Shown here in pieces: positions 8,155 to 17,174 of a stretch of DNA of 64,000 nt. Position numbers and translations under genes: made by a program. This DNA comes from Verrucomicrobiota bacterium. GTDB lineage: Bacteria; Auribacterota; JABMQX01; JAFGEW01. The first letter of the stretch is position 1. The number at the start of each line of letters is the position of its first letter. The stretch lies in assembly GCA_016931415.1 (NCBI GenBank), contig JAFGEW010000031.1:62001-126000 (forward strand), written 5' to 3'. A model generated the notes under the pieces. It worked only from the letters and a program-made list of their open reading frames with translations, did not search any database and had not been told where the DNA came from.

Positions 8155-9291
8155 TCAGTCCTCCTCCTCGCGCAGGAACTCGTCAAGGCCGAACTTGAGG
8201 CCGAGCTCAGCGGTCGCACGCTCGTCGCCGCTCGCCGACCGGGCCCGTTCGATCATCTTGCGCACAAAGAGGCCGCGGATCGTCGACTCGTCGCTCAGCC
8301 GCCGAACAAGCTCCCCGTCAACGAGGCGTGTCTCGTCGACGACCTCGACGTGGAAGAACGCGCTCTGGAGCCGGTCGGCGATGCGCTCGATGTTCGGCAC
8401 GAAGTCCGCGGGGCCCGTGAGCCGAACGCGGAGCAGGAGCGTGTCGCCGCGACGCTCAAGCAGACGCTCAGCGATCTCGGCATCGGATGCGGCGGGCTGC
8501 TCGCTGAGATCGAGGGCGACCTCGCGCAGCTCGCGCGTGTGACACTCGCGCTTCTCGATCTGGACACCGCCCTCGTCGACCTCGGCAATCACCGCGTAGC
8601 GCGGACCGCATTCGCCGAAGTCCTTGCCCTCGGTTGAGCCCGAATACACGGCGAGCACACCGCCCTCGCGGTGCTCGGCGTACTGGTGGTAATGGCCGAG
8701 CATGATGTAATGCATACCGCTGGCAGCGATCTGCTCCGGTCTGAGCGGCAACTCGTCGTCCTTGAGCTCCCAAGTCGGGTTGGCCCAGACGGCCGCATGC
8801 AGCATGGCGACGTGGAGGCCCGGCTCGTCAGTGTGCTGGAACGTCGCCAGCGTGTCGACGCCACGCGACAGGTCGAGGGCGGCGCTATAGATGTGCACGG
8901 TCTCGCCGCGCACGCTGAGCTGCACGACCTTGTCCACCTGGGGGGAGGTGACCAGCGTCACACCGGGGAACTTCTCGCGGCGATAGACCGAGTCGGTGTA
9001 GCCGATGCCGTCGTGGTTGCCGGGAACGAGAACCACGGGGATCGGCCGCTCGGCTAGACGGCGGAGCTGATCGCGCACGAAGCCGACTGCGCGCTCGGAT
9101 GGCGCGTGGTGCTCGAAGACGTCGCCTGGGATCGCTACGAGGTCGACGGCGTTGGCCGGTTCGAGCGCCATATCGACGATGCGGGCGAACGTCCTGCGAA
9201 AGTCTTCCGCGCGACGCTCGGCCAACTCGCCCAGCCAAGCCGGGTGGTAGCCAAGATGGCAGTCGGCGAAGTGAAGTATCCTGACAGCCAT
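8155..9291 (-). CDS. DNA repair exonuclease, SbcD/Mre11/YhaO-like
   Basis: A calcineurin-like phosphoesterase of 378 residues with the full metal-binding set: FADCHLGY, IPGDVFEHH, VPGNHDG, and LGHYHQYAEH. Mre11/SbcD enzymes use two Mn ions to cut DNA ends and hairpins with the ATP-driven SbcC/Rad50 partner, here encoded one base downstream. A capping domain and a C-terminal tail of about 60 residues (to LGLKFGLDEFLREEE) resemble YhaO more than E. coli SbcD. ATG 9291 follows a GGGG-containing ribosome binding site; the longer frame upstream has no family similarity. Confidence 0.9.
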   Translation of the reverse strand: MAVRILHFADCHLGYHPAWLGELAERRAEDFRRTFARIVDMALEPANAVDLVAIPGDVFEHHAPSERAVGFVRDQLRRLAERPIPVVLVPGNHDGIGYTDSVYRREKFPGVTLVTSPQVDKVVQLSVRGETVHIYSAALDLSRGVDTLATFQHTDEPGLHVAMLHAAVWANPTWELKDDELPLRPEQIAASGMHYIMLGHYHQYAEHREGGVLAVYSGSTEGKDFGECGPRYAVIAEVDEGGVQIEKRECHTRELREVALDLSEQPAASDAEIAERLLERRGDTLLLRVRLTGPADFVPNIERIADRLQSAFFHVEVVDETRLVDGELVRRLSDESTIRGLFVRKMIERARSASGDERATAELGLKFGLDEFLREEED

Positions 9292-9435
9292 GCCCCGCAA
9301 TCCTTGTTCACATCCAGGACAACATGATAGCCGCCCGAGATATCGCAACGCAACCGGGTTGTGGATTGACACGGGAACGAGACTGAGCGATGATGAGTAT
9401 CTGAGAACACGAGGCCTGAAGCAGCAGGTTCATCT

Positions 9436-10197
9436 TTGCGCCAGACGCCGCTGATCGGGATTACTTGCAGGACACGTATCGTCTCTCCAGGAGTGGAGGG
9501 TGCCAACTCCGCCACGGCGTTCCTCGGTCAGCGTGAGCTGGCGGAGTGCATTGTCCAAGCGGGCGGGAACCCGGTGCTGCTCCCTTCCGTCGAAGGCGAG
9601 AGGTACGCTCGGGAAATCGTCGCGGAACTGGACGGCGTGCTGGTCGGCGGCGGCGACGACGGCGATCCGGCGGGGTGCGGCGAGGAACCGCATCCGAAGT
9701 TGGGATTCGTAGATGACGTGAAGTCGCGGTTCGAGGCGGTGCTCCTTCGGGCGGCGCTCGAAGCGGGGGTGCCGGTATTCGGCATCTGCGGCGGGCATCA
9801 GATACTCAACGTGGCCTGCGGCGGCACACTGCACCAGGACATCGGCGCGTGCACAGGCTCGACGATGCTACATGCCGTGGCCCAGACCGAACCGCGGCCG
9901 TGCCACAGCGTCAAGGTTGTCGCAGGCAGCCGGCTGCACGCGATCGTGGGCGAGACGAAGCTGCGCGTCAACAGCACGCATCACCAAGCGGTAGACAAGG
10001 TCGGCGATGGGCTGGCCGTAACGGCCCGGGCGCCCGACGAGACCGTCGAGGCGCTCGAGCGGCCGGAGGCGCCCTTCGTGCTGAGCGTGCAGTGGCACCC
10101 GGAACGGCTCATCGAGCGCGACTCGGCGTCGCGGCGGCTTTTCGAGGCATTCGTCGCAGCATGTGTAGACAACGCGGGAGCGAGGAGGGAATCCTGA
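9436..10197 (+). CDS. Peptidase C26 family (gamma-glutamyl-GABA hydrolase-like) amidase
   Basis: A class I glutamine-amidotransferase-fold hydrolase of 253 residues. The nucleophile elbow is GICGGHQ. A VNSTHHQAV segment and the VQWHPE His-Glu pair complete the Cys-His-Glu triad. This is the pattern of PuuD-type hydrolases that cleave gamma-glutamyl amides. The likely start is TTG 9436, since no ATG or GTG fits the conserved PLIGITC beginning. It ends 3 bases before a large vWA protein that itself has a GATase-like domain, so the two may be co-transcribed. The substrate is not evident; no putrescine pathway genes are nearby. Confidence 0.85.
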   Translation: MRQTPLIGITCRTRIVSPGVEGANSATAFLGQRELAECIVQAGGNPVLLPSVEGERYAREIVAELDGVLVGGGDDGDPAGCGEEPHPKLGFVDDVKSRFEAVLLRAALEAGVPVFGICGGHQILNVACGGTLHQDIGACTGSTMLHAVAQTEPRPCHSVKVVAGSRLHAIVGETKLRVNSTHHQAVDKVGDGLAVTARAPDETVEALERPEAPFVLSVQWHPERLIERDSASRRLFEAFVAACVDNAGARRES

Positions 10198-10200
10198 CGC

Positions 10201-12465
10201 ATGCGCTTTGAGGCGGTTTTCCCGCTCTGGTCCATCCTTGCCGCGGTCGCGGCGTATTTGGTCGTCGTGTTGCTCGTGTCGCGCCACCCGGTACTGGGCA
10301 AGCGCCGGGGGCTGCGCATGCTGCTGCTCGCGCTTCGCTACGTCGTGATCGCCGTCGTAGCGCTCTGCCTGCTCAATCCAAACGTCGTGCTGCCGCGCGA
10401 ATCGGGCGCCGGCCGGCGCGTCGTGATCGTCGTGGACGATTCACGCAGCACAGCGCTGCCCGCCGAGGGCCGCGCATCGACGCGCGGCACCCGCCTTGAT
10501 GAGATGAAAGCAGCCATCGCGGACTCGAAGCTCCTCGACCAGTTCAGCGACGACGTGGACGTCCAGATCGTCGCCGTGGGCCGCGAGCCAAGGGCAGTCA
10601 AGTCGCTCGACGAGGTCGCCGGCCTCGAGCCGGCCACCCACCTGCTCGCCGCCATCGACAAAACCATCCGCGACGCGCCCCAGGCGCGGACCGAGGCCGT
10701 GGTCGTCTTCAGCGACGGCATCGATACCACGCAGGACAGCATCGAGAGGACCGTCCTGCTGCTCAACCGCTACGCGGTACCCGTCTACACCTACGGTCTC
10801 GGCAGCCCCGAGCCGCAGCGCGACGTCGCCGTCGAGAACATCGCCGTGAAGAAGAACGTCATCGCCCAGACCGAGGTCGAGGTTGACGTCTTTCTCCGGC
10901 AGAATCTGTGCGACGGCCGCACGGTGCCGATCACGATCACCCAGGACGAGCGCGTCGTGGCCACCTCGGGCGTCACCTTTACGCGCGACACCGAGAAGGT
11001 CAGCGTCCGTTTCACGCCCGACCAGGAAGGACTGCTCACCTACAACGTCAACGTGGGCGAGCAAGACGGCGAGCTGCTCATCGAGAACAACCATGTTCCG
11101 TTCACGGTCAACGCGGCCAAGAAGGTCATTCGCGTGCTCTACATGGAAGGCACGATGTACAAGCGCGACGACCGTGAGCTGTGGGAGTACCAGTACCTCG
11201 AACACGCACTCAAGGGCGACGGCGCGATCGAAGTCGAATCGATGTTCCGCGACAAGAACATCGACGCGTTCCGCGCGGGCGTTTCGTGGGTCCGCGATCC
11301 GATCAACGGCTTCCCGACAAGCAAGCGCGACCTGTTCGAGTATGACGTGATCATCTCGAGCGACATCGACATCGTCTACTTCAGCGATGAGCAGCTCGAG
11401 TGGCTCGTCGACTTCGTCGGCAAGCACGGCGGCGGCTACGTCATGGTGGGTGGCTGGACGAGCTTCGGCAGCGGCGGCTACGATGAGTCTATCATCGACA
11501 AGATGCTGCCCGTCGACATGCGCGGCCGCATGGACGGCTATATCGAGGGTGCGATGTTCAAGTGGTCCTACACGCCCGAGGGCCGCAGCCATCCGATCTT
11601 GCAGATCGACGGGAAACAGAACGCCGCCGCGCTGGATAGTGTCCCCTACTTCCGGGGCTGCAGCCGTGTGATCCGCGCCAAGCCGGCGGCAACAACGCTC
11701 GCCGAGCACCCGACCGCGCGCAGCGAGTTCGGCGCCATGCCGTTGCTCGCCGTGCAGGAGTTCGGCAAGGGGCGTTCAATGGCGTTCGTACCCGACACGA
11801 CGGCCGGCTGGGGCGCCGAGTTCGAGGACAACTGGGGCATCCAGGACAACCGCCACTTCCAGGCGTTCTGGATCAACGCCGTGCGCTGGCTCGCCGAGCA
11901 CCGGCTCCAGATGCCGGTCAAGAACCTTGTGGTCGAGACGCCGCGCGCCTCGTTTGGCGCCGGTGAGGACGTGCCGATCACGGCCACCGTGCTCGACGAG
12001 AATTACGAGCCGACCGCCGCGGCCGAGGTCGTTGCCGTCATCGCCAGGCCCGACGGTGAGACGACAATGCTGCGCCTCGCGCCCGACCACACCGAGACGG
12101 GCAAGTACAGCGCGCTCTACTCGCCCGCCGACGAAGGCGACTACACGGTCGCCGCATCGGCGACGCTCAACTCCGCCAAGCTCGACGAGGACGCGCTGAG
12201 GTTCCGGGCCACCTCACCCAACGTCGAGTTCAAGGAGTACCGCCGTAACGACGCTCTGCTCGAGCGGCTCGCCTCGCTCACCGGCGGCGCGGTGCTCGAC
12301 GACGCCGCGCTCAAAAGCCTCCCCGGGCGCATCACGGCGGCCGTCGCTTTGCACAAACAAGCCGCGCTCACCAAGCCGATCTGGGACCGCCTGTGGCTGC
12401 TCGGCGCACTGCTGCTCTGCCTCTTCGTCGAGTGGAGCGTGCGTCGCAGATCAGGTCTGGCGTAG
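10201..12465 (+). CDS. Membrane vWA protein with GATase-like domain (754 aa)
   Basis: Two N-terminal membrane segments (about 8-27 and 38-60) are followed by a vWA domain with an intact MIDAS (Asp79, Ser81, Ser83; later VVFSDGID). A beta-sandwich region comes next, then a class I glutamine-amidotransferase-like Rossmann region (DVIISSDID ... FVGKHGGGYVMVGGWTSFGS). A second beta domain and a C-terminal membrane helix (LWLLGALLLCLFVEW) end the protein. The bulk should face the periplasm. It is built like the products at 14892 and 17175, so the three look like diverged copies. Likely role: metal-dependent protein-protein contacts in an envelope complex; no enzyme activity can be assigned. Confidence 0.75.
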   Translation: MRFEAVFPLWSILAAVAAYLVVVLLVSRHPVLGKRRGLRMLLLALRYVVIAVVALCLLNPNVVLPRESGAGRRVVIVVDDSRSTALPAEGRASTRGTRLDEMKAAIADSKLLDQFSDDVDVQIVAVGREPRAVKSLDEVAGLEPATHLLAAIDKTIRDAPQARTEAVVVFSDGIDTTQDSIERTVLLLNRYAVPVYTYGLGSPEPQRDVAVENIAVKKNVIAQTEVEVDVFLRQNLCDGRTVPITITQDERVVATSGVTFTRDTEKVSVRFTPDQEGLLTYNVNVGEQDGELLIENNHVPFTVNAAKKVIRVLYMEGTMYKRDDRELWEYQYLEHALKGDGAIEVESMFRDKNIDAFRAGVSWVRDPINGFPTSKRDLFEYDVIISSDIDIVYFSDEQLEWLVDFVGKHGGGYVMVGGWTSFGSGGYDESIIDKMLPVDMRGRMDGYIEGAMFKWSYTPEGRSHPILQIDGKQNAAALDSVPYFRGCSRVIRAKPAATTLAEHPTARSEFGAMPLLAVQEFGKGRSMAFVPDTTAGWGAEFEDNWGIQDNRHFQAFWINAVRWLAEHRLQMPVKNLVVETPRASFGAGEDVPITATVLDENYEPTAAAEVVAVIARPDGETTMLRLAPDHTETGKYSALYSPADEGDYTVAASATLNSAKLDEDALRFRATSPNVEFKEYRRNDALLERLASLTGGAVLDDAALKSLPGRITAAVALHKQAALTKPIWDRLWLLGALLLCLFVEWSVRRRSGLA

Positions 12466-12467
12466 GG

Positions 12468-13529
12468 CTACTTCTTGGCCTCGGTCACGTCGAACTCGAT
12501 GGGGAACTCGAGCGTGCCGTCGTAAAGCGTCTTGATCTCGGGATCTCGGTAGGCGGTGTCGATGTCGGGCGTGAGAACCAGCGTCCCCTTATGCTTCCCA
12601 TCGGGCAGGTCGACCCGCGCAAATGAGGGGGCGGTTACCCATTCCGGACGAGAAGGGCCCCAAGTCCAACCTGCCCGCTGCAAGAGAAGGGAATTGGGAA
12701 GAGGGATCTCCAGGCCGGTCTCGTCCCGATAGGCAAACCTGGACGCGACGTTCTCCGGCAGTGGCGAGTAGAAGAGCTGGTGACACGACGGGCTCATCTC
12801 TATGCGCACGTCCCCGACGGGCCAGCTTGCCCTGGATGGAGAGCACGACTCGAACCGGAAGGCTGCTTTCATGCGCTTCTCGAGCGAGGGGTTTGACACG
12901 AGGCGGATAGGTTCGGCCTCGTCCGGATTGACAACGTGGATTGTGAGGGGGATCTCAGACTCGCATCGGTGCAAGGCATCCTTTCGGTCAGCGCTGTGCT
13001 CAGGCACCAGGACGTGCGAGTACCGGATCGAGGCCATGTGGACACCCGGCGTATTGGTCTGTCGCACCGAGCCATCGGCCAGGCAGCCGTGGCGGATCTC
13101 ATGGCACCGGGGCTGATAGTCCCTATAGGCGGCGTTCTCTGAACCTGTCAGCTCCTCGCCCCCGGCGTAGAAGTATTCGGTACCGAGGAGCCGCGTCCGC
13201 CGAAGCTCAAACGGGAGCGGGTAGCGAGTCGCGATGTAGACAGGGCGGTCGCTCCCGTACGCGTCCCGCACGGAGACCTCGGGCATCATGAGAACCTTGA
13301 GAATGCGGTTGCCGAGTTCGGGAGACACGGACTGCCGATCAAGAAGCCAGGCAAGTCTCTGCGCCACATGTTGATCGCGCCCCACTGCATACCGAGCCAT
13401 GAGCGATTGGGCACAGCGGACACGCCACCACGGGGGGAACGCGAGGGCACATGCGAGAACCACCGCGACGAGCAACAGCACAACCACCACCCCCGCGATC
13501 CGCCTGCGCATCGACATCCTCCGGTTCAT
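12468..13529 (-). CDS. Hypothetical membrane-anchored protein
   Basis: A 353-residue protein: a basic start, one membrane segment at about residues 12-32 (VVVVLLLVAVVLACALAF), then an extracytoplasmic part rich in beta-type stretches with several Cys (for example CHEIRHGC, RFESCSPS). ATG 13529 follows AAGGAACAG; the frame extends further but without a start signal. It is convergent with the vWA gene, 2 bases apart, and interrupts an otherwise plus-strand locus. I recognise no domain. Its strand and position suggest a later insertion into the locus. Confidence 0.6.
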   Translation of the reverse strand: MNRRMSMRRRIAGVVVVLLLVAVVLACALAFPPWWRVRCAQSLMARYAVGRDQHVAQRLAWLLDRQSVSPELGNRILKVLMMPEVSVRDAYGSDRPVYIATRYPLPFELRRTRLLGTEYFYAGGEELTGSENAAYRDYQPRCHEIRHGCLADGSVRQTNTPGVHMASIRYSHVLVPEHSADRKDALHRCESEIPLTIHVVNPDEAEPIRLVSNPSLEKRMKAAFRFESCSPSRASWPVGDVRIEMSPSCHQLFYSPLPENVASRFAYRDETGLEIPLPNSLLLQRAGWTWGPSRPEWVTAPSFARVDLPDGKHKGTLVLTPDIDTAYRDPEIKTLYDGTLEFPIEFDVTEAKK

Positions 13530-13974
13530 CGTCTGTTCCTTCCAGGGCGTGAGGTCAGCCCAACGACCCGCTGCGGCACCAGTCACTCCGACGCATTGAT
13601 GGTACTCGAGGGGACGGGCTGAGACAAGGGATATAGGTGAACGACTGGCGGTAGGTGGTTGGGAGGCAGGCGGTCACACCACCGGGGGTCGCACGGCCAT
13701 GAGGCCATCCCATCGGACAAAAACCGCGTCTTGCGACTGGACGGTGGGTGTGCCTCGTGGTATCCTAATTGTTCGGGCTCTGGCGGCCGTCCGGCCAGGG
13801 TCAAAGTGCCCGGAAACCGGGAACTTGAGGACGCTCGGGCAGTCTAACAACTAGGTGACAACCCTCGCCGCAGGCAACGGGCAGCGCGGCCGAGGCCGTT
13901 TCATGCTTCAGAGTGGTGTTTCCCCGGAACCTGTGGTGCCGGGGGCGAGTCATACGAGTTATCGGCGGGAGCGT
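13530..13974. other. Gene-free stretch upstream of the DUF58 operon
   Basis: This 445-base divergent region lies between the minus-strand hypothetical gene and the DUF58 gene. A frame open upstream of 13975 (from GTG 13855) encodes no conserved DUF58 sequence, so I treat it as non-coding. A TATCCT element near 13760 could be a -10 box, but no -35 at 16-18 bases supports it. No trace of a MoxR ATPase gene, the usual upstream neighbour of DUF58 genes, is present. Confidence 0.4.
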
Positions 13975-14895
13975 ATGGTCAAAGCATCGGATCGCACGGA
14001 CAAGACGAAGTTCCTTGACCCGGAAGTGCTGCAGACCATCTCAGGGATGGAGCTCAAGGCGCGGCTGGTGGTCGAGGGGTTTATCTCGGGTCTTCACAAG
14101 AGCCCGTACCAGGGCTTCAGCGTGGAGTTCGCCGAGCACCGCCAGTACACGCCCGGCGACGAGCTACGCCACATCGACTGGCGCGTGTTCGGCAAGTCGG
14201 ATCGGTTCTACATCAAGCTCTACGAGGAAGACACAAACCTCAAGTGCTACGTGCTGCTCGACGCGAGCGGCTCGATGGCCTACGGCTCGAACAGTCACAT
14301 CACGAAGCTCTGGTACGGGGCGAACCTCACGGCGGCGCTCACCCAACTCATGCTTCAGCAGCTCGACTCGGTGGGGCTGCTGCTGTTCGACGACGAGATT
14401 CGGCGCTACATCCCGCCGCGGTCGAACCCGAAGCACCGCAGGATCATCTTCGACGAGCTCGAGAAGCTCCAGCCGGGCAAGCGCACACGGGTCTCGCACA
14501 TCTTCCACGACTTCGCTGAGCGCATCCGGCGCCGCGGGCTCATCGTGGTCATTTCCGACCTCTTTGACGACCCGGACGCGGTGCTCACGAGCCTCCAGCA
14601 CTTCCGCCATAAGAAGCACGAGGTGATCGTGTTCCATACGCTCGATCCGTACGAGCTGACGTTCCCCTTTGAGCGGCTCACACTGTTCCGCGACCTGGAG
14701 GGCAACATCCCGCCGCTCATGACCGAGCCGCATGTGCTCAAGCGCCGCTACCTGGAGAAGATGGAGGCATTCCGCGCCCAACTCAAACGCGGCTGCCGCG
14801 AGAACTCGATCGACTACTTCGACATCAACACGGCCGAGAACTTCGGCCGCGCGCTCACCCGCTATCTAGCCATGCGCCAGAGGAGGCGGTCATGA
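13975..14895 (+). CDS. DUF58 domain protein (BatB-like partner)
   Basis: A 306-residue DUF58 protein. The signature HRQYTPGDELRHIDWRVFG (about 56-73) is followed by a vWA core with a MIDAS at DASGSM (Asp96) and VISDLFDD. DUF58 proteins normally work with MoxR AAA ATPases and the Bat proteins in cell-envelope assembly or stress functions. ATG 13975 has GGGAG 4 bases upstream. The stop overlaps the next start (ATGA at 14892), so the two are coupled. It leads a run of at least four tightly packed genes. Confidence 0.9.
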   Translation: MVKASDRTDKTKFLDPEVLQTISGMELKARLVVEGFISGLHKSPYQGFSVEFAEHRQYTPGDELRHIDWRVFGKSDRFYIKLYEEDTNLKCYVLLDASGSMAYGSNSHITKLWYGANLTAALTQLMLQQLDSVGLLLFDDEIRRYIPPRSNPKHRRIIFDELEKLQPGKRTRVSHIFHDFAERIRRRGLIVVISDLFDDPDAVLTSLQHFRHKKHEVIVFHTLDPYELTFPFERLTLFRDLEGNIPPLMTEPHVLKRRYLEKMEAFRAQLKRGCRENSIDYFDINTAENFGRALTRYLAMRQRRRS

Positions 14896-17168
14896 TCGCG
14901 CCACTGCAGATCGCGATCGCGTTCATCAATCCGCTGTTGCTGACGCTCCTGGCGCTCGGGTCGATCCCGATCATCATCCACCTGCTGTACCGGCGCCGTT
15001 TCCGCACGGTGTGGTGGGGAGCGATGGAGTTCCTCCTGTTGTCGGATAAGGAGACGGCGAAGCGGTTGCGGATCCTGCAGATCCTGCTCCTGATCACGCG
15101 GGTGGCCATTGTGCTGTTCATCGTCGGGGCGCTCGCGCGGCCGCTGCTTACGGGGGCGTTCTTCGGCGGGGTGCTCGGGCAGAACCGCTCGACGGCGGCC
15201 GTCGTGCTCGACAATTCCTACAGCATGGGCCAACAGCAAGCGAACACGACGCTGCTCGAGCGCGCCAAGGACGCGGGCGAAGGCATCGCCTCGACGTTCC
15301 GGAAAGGTGACTCGCTCACGCTGCTCACCGTGGGGCCGAAGCCGGCGCCTGTAAGCGAGGCGGTTGGCGATCCAGAGGTGCTCCGGCGGCAGGCGCGGGC
15401 CGTCCCGCTCTCGTCGGGCGGCACGGACATGATCGCGGCGATCAGCACGGCGTTGACCGAGATGAAGAAGACGGAAAGCACCCAGCGCGAGCTCTTCATT
15501 ATCACCGACTGTCGCCAGGAGGGGTGGCGCGTCGAGGACACGACTGGCTGGCAACGCATCAACCGGCTTATCGAGCAGTTCGAGCAGCGCCCGAAGATCT
15601 TCATTATCGACGTGTCGAACCCGGGGACATACGAGAACTCCTTCATCGAGTCGATCAGTCTGCCGAGCGCGCCGCCATCGGTCAACCGCGGCTATTCGGT
15701 CGAGTGCTCGATCCGCACCCACAGCACTGAGCCGCTCGCGCCGCCGTCGGTGACCCTCTACCTTGACAGCGACGAGCGGGCCGCAGGCCAGACTCAGGGC
15801 ACCCCGTTCGAGGACGGCGTCTCGACAGCCAAGTTCGTCTTCCGCCCGAGCGAGCCGGGGTGGCATTGGGGCAAGGTAGTCATCGGACCGGACTCGCTCG
15901 ATCCGGACAACGTGCGTTACTTCGTCTACGAGGTCCGAGACAACCTTGACGTGCTTGCGCTCTCGGGCTCGTCGTCCCCCGAGACAATGTCGGCCTCATG
16001 GTTTGCCCAGCTCGCCTTGGCGCCGGACAAGAACTTCGAGACGGGCGACGGCGATTCGCGGCCGTCGACTTCGAACATCGTCTCGCCGACCATAGCGTCG
16101 CTGTCGCGCATGCTCGAGTTCGACCTTGGCGGGTACCGCGCCGTGTTCCTGACCGACACGGACCAGTTGCCCGACCACGTCGCCGACGGGCTGCGCAGCT
16201 ACGTCTATAGCGGCGGGGCGCTCGTCGTCATGCTCGACGACGCGATCGACGTCGAGAGCTACGCACGGCTGGCCGATCCCGAGCGGGGCGAGCCGCTGCT
16301 GCCGGCCCGCGCCGAGCGCTTCGTGGGTAAGGCGATTGACTTTGCAGCCGAGGACGACTTGCCCGAAGGGATCCACCTCGGTCTGCTTGAGTATGCCCAC
16401 CCGGTCGTCGCGCCGTTCGAGGATGAGAAGGACGGCAACCTCCACGCGCCGGCGTTCTACGGCTACATCAAGACGACGGTCGATCCGGATGACCCGAACG
16501 TGCGCGTGCTCATTTGGTTCGATAACGGCGATCCGTTCCTCATCGAGCGCCGCCTCGGCCGCGGGGTCGTGCTCATGCTCACGGGCGGCGGCGACCTGCG
16601 CTACTCGGACCTGCCGCTCATGCCCGTCTACCTGCCGCTCATGCATCGCATCACCTACTGGCTGGCACGGCGTGGGACGGCGGCACACGAGCTCATCCCC
16701 GGCGAGCCGATCCGCTACCCCGTCTCGGCGCGCGACAGCGCCCGCGAGCTCGTGCTCGACCGGCCCAGCGGCGCCCAGGAGCGGGTCCGCCCCGTGCTTG
16801 CCGGTATTCCGGGTGACGAGGTTGGATCGAGGTTCCCTACAATCGTCTACGACAAGACCGATCCCGCTGGTATCTACCGGCTCACCGCCGAAGCCGCCGA
16901 TACGGCCAGCGTGCTCGAGCCCGCATTCGAGACCCGGTTCTGCGTGAACGTCGACACGCGCGAGAGCGACCTGACCCCCGTGTCGCCCAAGATGCTTCTG
17001 GCCTTGTTCAAGGCGACGAAGGCCGAGTACATCAGGGCCGACGAGGATGTCATCAACAAGATCAAGACGAGCCGGCGCGGCCGCGAGATCTGGCGCTTCC
17101 TGGCGGTGGCCGTGTGCCTGTTGCTCATGACGGAATCCGTGCTCGCGCACGAGATCGATAGGGCCTAG
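14892..17168 (+). CDS. BatA-type membrane vWA protein (758 aa)
   Basis: The N-terminus is a BatA-type domain: membrane helix 11-32, the LLYRRRFRTVWWGAMEFLLL motif region, and a second helix at about 62-85. A vWA domain has MIDAS residues Asp107, Ser109 and Ser111 (LDNSYSM). A CARDB-like beta region, a GATase-like segment (YRAVFLTDTDQLPDHVADGL) and a C-terminal membrane helix (about 733-752) follow. It overlaps the DUF58 gene by 4 bases and is followed 6 bases later by another vWA gene. Likely function: envelope complex together with its neighbours. Confidence 0.85.
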   Translation: MIAPLQIAIAFINPLLLTLLALGSIPIIIHLLYRRRFRTVWWGAMEFLLLSDKETAKRLRILQILLLITRVAIVLFIVGALARPLLTGAFFGGVLGQNRSTAAVVLDNSYSMGQQQANTTLLERAKDAGEGIASTFRKGDSLTLLTVGPKPAPVSEAVGDPEVLRRQARAVPLSSGGTDMIAAISTALTEMKKTESTQRELFIITDCRQEGWRVEDTTGWQRINRLIEQFEQRPKIFIIDVSNPGTYENSFIESISLPSAPPSVNRGYSVECSIRTHSTEPLAPPSVTLYLDSDERAAGQTQGTPFEDGVSTAKFVFRPSEPGWHWGKVVIGPDSLDPDNVRYFVYEVRDNLDVLALSGSSSPETMSASWFAQLALAPDKNFETGDGDSRPSTSNIVSPTIASLSRMLEFDLGGYRAVFLTDTDQLPDHVADGLRSYVYSGGALVVMLDDAIDVESYARLADPERGEPLLPARAERFVGKAIDFAAEDDLPEGIHLGLLEYAHPVVAPFEDEKDGNLHAPAFYGYIKTTVDPDDPNVRVLIWFDNGDPFLIERRLGRGVVLMLTGGGDLRYSDLPLMPVYLPLMHRITYWLARRGTAAHELIPGEPIRYPVSARDSARELVLDRPSGAQERVRPVLAGIPGDEVGSRFPTIVYDKTDPAGIYRLTAEAADTASVLEPAFETRFCVNVDTRESDLTPVSPKMLLALFKATKAEYIRADEDVINKIKTSRRGREIWRFLAVAVCLLLMTESVLAHEIDRA

Positions 17169-17174
17169 CGACCG

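Noticed and set aside
13855-13974. N-terminal extension of the DUF58 protein from GTG 13855
   Set aside because: The extra 40 residues are unlike the family, while ATG 13975 has a good ribosome binding site.
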